Shown here piece by piece: positions 58,712-64,000 of a stretch of DNA of 64,000 nucleotides. The translations under genes were made by a program, and so were the position numbers. The notes under the pieces are model-generated. The model was given only the letters and a program-made list of their open reading frames with translations. It was not told where the DNA came from and did no database searches. Source of the DNA: Lepidonotus clava (taxonomy: Eukaryota; Annelida; Polychaeta; Phyllodocida; Polynoidae); NCBI GenBank assembly GCA_936440205.1, contig OW387147.1, positions 17,013,629 through 17,077,628 of the forward strand, in the 5' to 3' direction. How positions within the stretch are numbered: the first letter of the stretch is position 1; each line of letters opens with the position of its first letter.

Positions 58712-61700
58712 CCTAGCTGAGATATTACCAATGCTCCACTCGCGAACCGGCTAAATACGCGACTTCGCAATGTACACAACAATCTGGCCATCCATAAATT
58801 CCCATTTTTATATACTACTTACTTATCGCGTGTACAAAAGAATAAATACACGCGACAAGGCCAAGTTAACAAGGGCACGTATCGTACATGTTACTACATC
58901 AACATCCGGGGTGCAATAACCATGTTCTAAGATCGATAACAACCGAGGATTCCGTGGACTTCAATTTGTCTGCTCCCCCATGAGTTTCTGACAGGAGTTT
59001 TCATATCTAAAACCTCTTTTTGCTTTTTAGTATTAAAAAAGCTACATAATATTATAACTAAACCACCAGTCATGCTCTCCCACTATCTCCCTCCAACCAC
59101 CATACACTCATCCCCATCGTCCGCACCTATTATTTTACCTATGGTCATATCATGACTCATTTTACTTATATCATTCGCCCATAAAGGGCTATTCATGCAA
59201 CATCTCATAATTATACATCATCTTTTATATTCTTAACACGCGTCACGTTCTGCCTGTTCATAAAGGTAATCCTCCTTCTCTACCCAGTAATCCAGGGAAA
59301 CCCAATTGGAAATCGTTGTTAAGCGTATGCAGTTCCCAATGTTTGTATACATATCTATTGATGGAATATTTGGTCTCTTCGAATAGTCTTATACAACCAT
59401 ACTATGTAAGGGCTATAATGCACTACCTATTCAGAAAATTGGGCTTGTAAAACAGGATAAGTTCCAGTATAGTTCCATTTTCCACAATTAAAAAGTAAGA
59501 GGGATATACAATGTTAGAGGTTTCTATATGGAAATACAGTAGAGTAAACTATAACCCATAGCCGAAACATACAAGTGCCAGGCAGAGCAGGGAAGAAAAT
59601 GCTACTACCACTGTGTTGAACAAAGCTGGAGAACATTGAGCAAGTGTGGAGACCAGGAATGTTGCCTCTACTTATTGTAATTCATGCCTATATCTACAGA
59701 TCAGCCACTGTGAACAAGCACAGGCAAAGTAATTAAATCAGTGGGAGCCTACTTATCTCTCCCCATCTAGCCAAACAGGCCTGATTATAATTAGGATTTT
59801 AATTGAGTTCCGTCGATAGTTGGCCAAGCCTGCTATCACTAAGGCTTTATTGGTGTTGAGGATGGACGACAAAGCTGTAGGGCCTGGGACCCTTTATTGG
59901 TAATCTAGTGGAAATCTGGATACATTCATGTGTTTATATATAGCTTGTGTCATTTATATATTTTCAATGTTATAGATGGAAAAAGAGAAGCAATGTATGA
60001 GTGGTTGTTTGATTTATAATAAATCCCCTGGACGAATGGCAGTTTGGTGTTTTTCTTGATGTTAAAGAACTAACAATGTTTGCGCCGCTGAATTATTCAG
60101 GAAAGTTTGAAGTGTGATTGTAGTTAATGGATGTAAGGGAACCTGCACTTTTTTCCATTAAGAAAAAGATTTGTTACTGCTTTGATAAAGATCACAGAGC
60201 GTAATTCTTATTGATTGCTTTCTTTCGCCTCACCATTCAGAGATCTGAATCGCATGGGAAATGTTCCGACTGAAAAGACGCCCCTTTCTTCAACACTCCC
60301 ATAGACTCTTTTTATTAGTTCTCTGATACTAATTGATTTAACCGCTCTGCCATCCGACAAAAATAGCAGTCTTTCGTTTGCTCCTGTTAAAAGAAAAAAA
60401 CGGATCAGCTCTAATGTGAAAAACATGGAAAGTTTGGGTTCCGCTCTCAGTTTTATTTGAGTTCAGGACCAAAGAGCCGTCAATATTTTTAGTCGTTGGG
60501 GACATCATTAAACATTTAATAGGACATTTACTTTTTAGAGTGACAAATAAACGAGGGGAGCAACAATGGGATACACGCGTGTATTGAATAAAAACAAAAT
60601 GATACTGCTTCTTTCCGGCACCTCCGCCAATGCCCACTTTTACATCTGAGAGTTGCATTCTGCCCAAAAAAATCAGCTGTGAAAGCCTGCTTAGATTGAT
60701 AGACATTGCACATTGTAAGCCTTTTCCACAGCATGCGATCACATTGCTGAATATCATTTCAGTCAAACAAATTTACAACAAATAGAAAGATAAAAGGCAT
60801 AGCTCAATTCAAGTGAATATCCATTGAGGATTTAAAAATCATAATTTAAGGACATAATTATTTAGATTGAGTTGAACAATCCAATATCTACCTCTATTGA
60901 CTGAGGTCATATGGGGAAAGATTGTTCTCGTAGTAACTGTCTGTTGATTAGTGGTGAAGAGTTGTAATGCGGAACACGTCTCATATTCATAATGTAGACT
61001 GGTGGAGGGGGCTGGGGGTGTGGTGTTAGTCCCATGTAATCAGGTCATTACCATAGCAACATCAGGTGTGAGGAAGGCTCAGGAGACGAGAGATGTCACT
61101 CCCTATTATGGCCAATGAGAGGTATCTCTAGAGAGGATTTTAGTAGGACTATGAGGTAGCTCATCTTAAATGCCTCATTTGATTCATGAATATTGGACGG
61201 TTTACTTCTAGCTTACTGTTCCTGTTGCATTAATCAGTTAATATTATGCACACGCCTACCAACATTCCTGTCACTTTTCATCTAGAACCATTTATAGATG
61301 ATGTGCATATGATTCTGACAATTGTTTTGAACACAACCAATTATTGTCTTTATTGTGTAATGAACACAGCTGTAACATTCAGGATATGCCAACATTTCCA
61401 TCGCCTTTGCAACGTAAATTTAGAATTTTGGTATGCCAGTGTCTTAACGGAAGGGCTTATGCAACCAGTCTATAGTCACAAGTCTGTGCCGATACCTATC
61501 AGAGAGAGATAGCTATTATCTTTAGGGCCGTTTATTAATTAAGTACACACAAAGGGTGGTTGGGGGGCGGGGTCAAGAGGTTAAGTATAATATTATTTCA
61601 AATGTGTAGGATGGGGTGTCTATAAAACATGTAAAAATGGGTATGTAATTAATGGACGGTCCCTTTGGCATTCATAGAGCTCCACTATACTCAATATAGG

Positions 61701-61869
61701 TGCGATACTATTAGCAGTATTGGAAATGACTGTCCAACCACCTCTGCACATCCCTAAGTTATATAATAAAACCATTAAATCAATATGCTTTGTTACCTGC
61801 TTGGGAAATAGGGTATTAACCTTTACACAGATCAAATGTGCTGTTTGTACATAAAATGCATATAGGTGC

Positions 61870-61892
61870 ACCTTTGAGAAGTTCTCAAAGGT
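61870..61892. promoter_or_regulatory. 23 bp perfect palindrome with two TCF-type words
   Basis: ACCTTTGAGAA and TTCTCAAAGGT are exact inverses around a single G, giving two opposed CTTTGA sites and two AAGGT half-sites. Confidence 0.4.
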
Positions 61893-63299
61893 CAGCGACC
61901 AACCATAACTCTCCAGGGTAATGGGAGGCACTTAATGTGCGAGGAAAGAATCACCCATGTATTGCAGGTCTGAGCCAAGTATATCAGACCCAAGCGGACA
62001 TAATGCCTTAGTGCCACTAGCTCATTGGTGGAGTACCAGCATGCAGCAAAGAGACTCTCTGACAAAAAGACTCCCGTATCCTTATATGGGAACGTTACGG
62101 ATTCGAGAACGGTATTGATAAGCCCATCCCACATAGGGTATTTCCAGGGTTGGACAAGGGTCAGACAAAATTAATATATAAAGAATCCATGTCTCACACA
62201 GTTAGGTTTACTGAAATAAGTAAGAATTATATTTTTCTATATCCCAAAGTATTGATAAAACCTTATGGTTTTTAAAATTTTACCAATTGACAGATTTGCA
62301 GGTTTGCCAGCCAATCAAAATGCTGTACTTCAGGGCAAAATAGGGTTGGACATTATAGGTTGGGCTGGCAGGCTTTAACATTGATTCCTACAGGAAAAAA
62401 GCCAACATACAAAGCTGCATTTTACAAATTTAAGAAGCAAATTGTCAACCTAATTGCTTTGGTTATTTTTGTATCATGCAACTCTCTTCTTTGAAAAAGT
62501 ATGGAGGCAATTTTTAAAATATTTCATGGTAAACTTTAATGTTGGTGTAAACTGGGATGGGCTTATTGGAAGTGTTAGGAGTGTTGTATGTTCACCTGAA
62601 CTAATAGCAGGAATACAATAACATGGAGAACTTTATGTGCCTTTTCATTGCTAAGTGAAAATATGAGTTGTACATTTGCTCATTGGATGAAGTGACTTTA
62701 AATAGAATATAATTATGAATCATTTCTGAGGAATGGCGGGCCGGACAGAGATCGAAAAGAAGAGCAGTTGAGCAGATGTGCATGATCAATATGGGAAACT
62801 GTTTCTATCATACATGATAAACCCTTTTATCTAACTAATTATCAACTAATTGGTTTCCCTTCAAAATCCCCCACAAACACGTCAGCCAGGAGATATTTGG
62901 GAAAATACCATTATTTAACAGTAATTGTTTTCTTGGCTCAGCTTTCATAATGCTGTTGCAATTTTTTGGGGTAAACGAGATAATCTTTGATTAATTCACT
63001 TGAAGGGTCGATTGTATTATGTATAATATGTAGCACTGATATGGCGTTACTGTTATAATGTTGGTCGTGTTATGCCTTTGGGACAAGTTCTATAGATATT
63101 CAATGTTCACCTAAAGAACACGTGCATAGTAACATTATCCGTACTAAGGCCTAATGATCGGCCTACATGTTGGAAATTATCCGTTGGCGTCATGCACATT
63201 GTGATCAAGTTTTCATTATGCCTGCTGACGTATTGCCCTTTCCCCATGAAGCTCAATTTATCACAGATCATAGCTTTCAGAAGTTCTGAACGTGCAGGA

Positions 63300-63700
63300 T
63301 TTACGATTTGTACGTTATGACTTCACGTCATACCCAAATGGCAGCCCCCTCACCATTCGTGACGGCAGCCATTAGGGAGGGGGTGGTGTCTCAGTGCGGG
63401 GTAGCCGTATAAATATTCTCCCGGGGTACTCGCAACAGGGCCGCCCCTGTGTCTATGGCCAATAAAGCCCGCCAAAAGTAATCGTTGCCCGGGAAAATAT
63501 CGTCTGCTCTGACATGTGATATGATGATTATGGTTAAGGCTAATTTTCCCGTGACAGGTGAGCGGACCATGCACCTTGAGTTTGACCTTGGGCAAAGGTC
63601 ACGAGCTGTGACAGTCTATATAGCAGACAAATCAAACTAAGCTGCTATATAGACGAGAGGTGGGACGTTCACGTCTTTCAACCTCAGATGTTCAAAACGC
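63300..63700. promoter_or_regulatory. Promoter/enhancer-like block: TATA words, nuclear-receptor site, TATA hairpin
   Basis: A GC-rich block with TATAAATA near 63408, TGACCTTGGGCAAAGGTCA at 63583-63601 (a DR1-like GGGCAAAGGTCA overlapping an opposed TGACCT half-site), and GTCTATATAGCAG (63614-63626), exactly inverted at 63642-63654 around a 15-base loop. No coding start was recognised downstream within the window. Confidence 0.4.
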
Positions 63701-64000
63701 TAGGGTATAAGAGTTAGGCCTTACCCCAGAAAATTCAATAGGCCTATTGTTGACATAATAGACCTATAACATATTCGGTAAGAAAAATCTTGGTGATATA
63801 ATCAATTTGATTCAGAATCACTATCCTATTTCCAGAAAAAAATAGGCTAAGCTTACAAAATGAATCCTTGTATTCATCCCCATATGTTATAGTTTATTTA
63901 TACATATGCGTGTTTCCTACATCGCTTTGGCTCATGCAGCCAAATGGCAGACAAACTTGGCATTCATATGCTACTCTTATTAGCCGCAAAGGCAAACTAT
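63701..64000. other. AT-rich right edge
   Basis: No gene or repeat recognised, apart from one TAGGCCTA-type word near 63740. Confidence 0.4.

Larger units (their letters stand above)
54753..63299. other. Non-coding stretch without a supported gene
   Basis: Alternates AT-rich sequence with GC-rich blocks at about 55790-56130, 57100-57260, 58090-58790, 59570-59920 and 60990-61160. The last contains an X-box-like CCATAGCAAC, and 57130 an AACCACA Runx-type word. Reading frames of up to about 147 codons occur in the GC-rich blocks without family resemblance. Confidence 0.45.

Noticed and set aside
58089-58791. Minus-strand frames of 77 and 147 codons in a GC-rich block
   Set aside because: GC-rich composition and an inverted repeat inflate open frames; no recognisable family, start context or splice signals. 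Kept only as part of the inverted-repeat finding.

Overview
The window looks like nuclear DNA of an invertebrate animal. It has AT-rich introns and spacers, GC-richer exons with GT-AG boundaries, TATA-box promoters, and many hAT-like MITEs and retroelements. The main gene is an intact sorting nexin 13 (SNX13) orthologue, and a secreted one-domain chitin-binding protein lies next to it. Together these suggest a non-vertebrate bilaterian. The palindromic word TAGGCCTA is very frequent. I cannot name the species or phylum from the sequence alone.

Layout. 1-45 (-): the first 15 codons of a secreted-protein gene with its own TATA box, running off the left edge. 822-21762 (+): SNX13, with 24 recognised coding exons and two candidate frame-preserving micro-exons. 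It encodes an N-terminal membrane segment, PXA, RGS, PX and C-terminal nexin domains. Its introns carry several MITEs, a retroposed tail-only insertion, a duplicated ~200 bp repeat, and two tandem arrays that abut 3' splice sites and repeat splice-site sequence. One of these arrays also repeats the start of the exon. 25818-27635 (-): a TATA-driven chitin-binding gene, convergent with SNX13.

28488-33419 (-): a young Penelope-like element with 432 bp terminal direct repeats, each carrying a hammerhead-like ribozyme motif. It has a reverse transcriptase/GIY-YIG frame and, just downstream, an unusual second frame with two C2H2 zinc fingers. It sits inside a minisatellite. 39982-43928 (-): a very young non-autonomous LTR element with near-identical 446 bp LTRs and no recognisable pol gene.

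33.6-64 kb contains no gene I can support. It reads as a long non-coding region with GC-rich, motif-rich blocks of enhancer type, palindromes, foldback elements and one retroposed insertion with target-site duplications. It may be regulatory territory of a gene outside the window, but that is inference.

The two host genes show no evident functional link. SNX13 is expected to be an ER-anchored, PI3P-binding protein working at ER-endosome/lysosome contacts. The small secreted genes are expected to act outside the cell.
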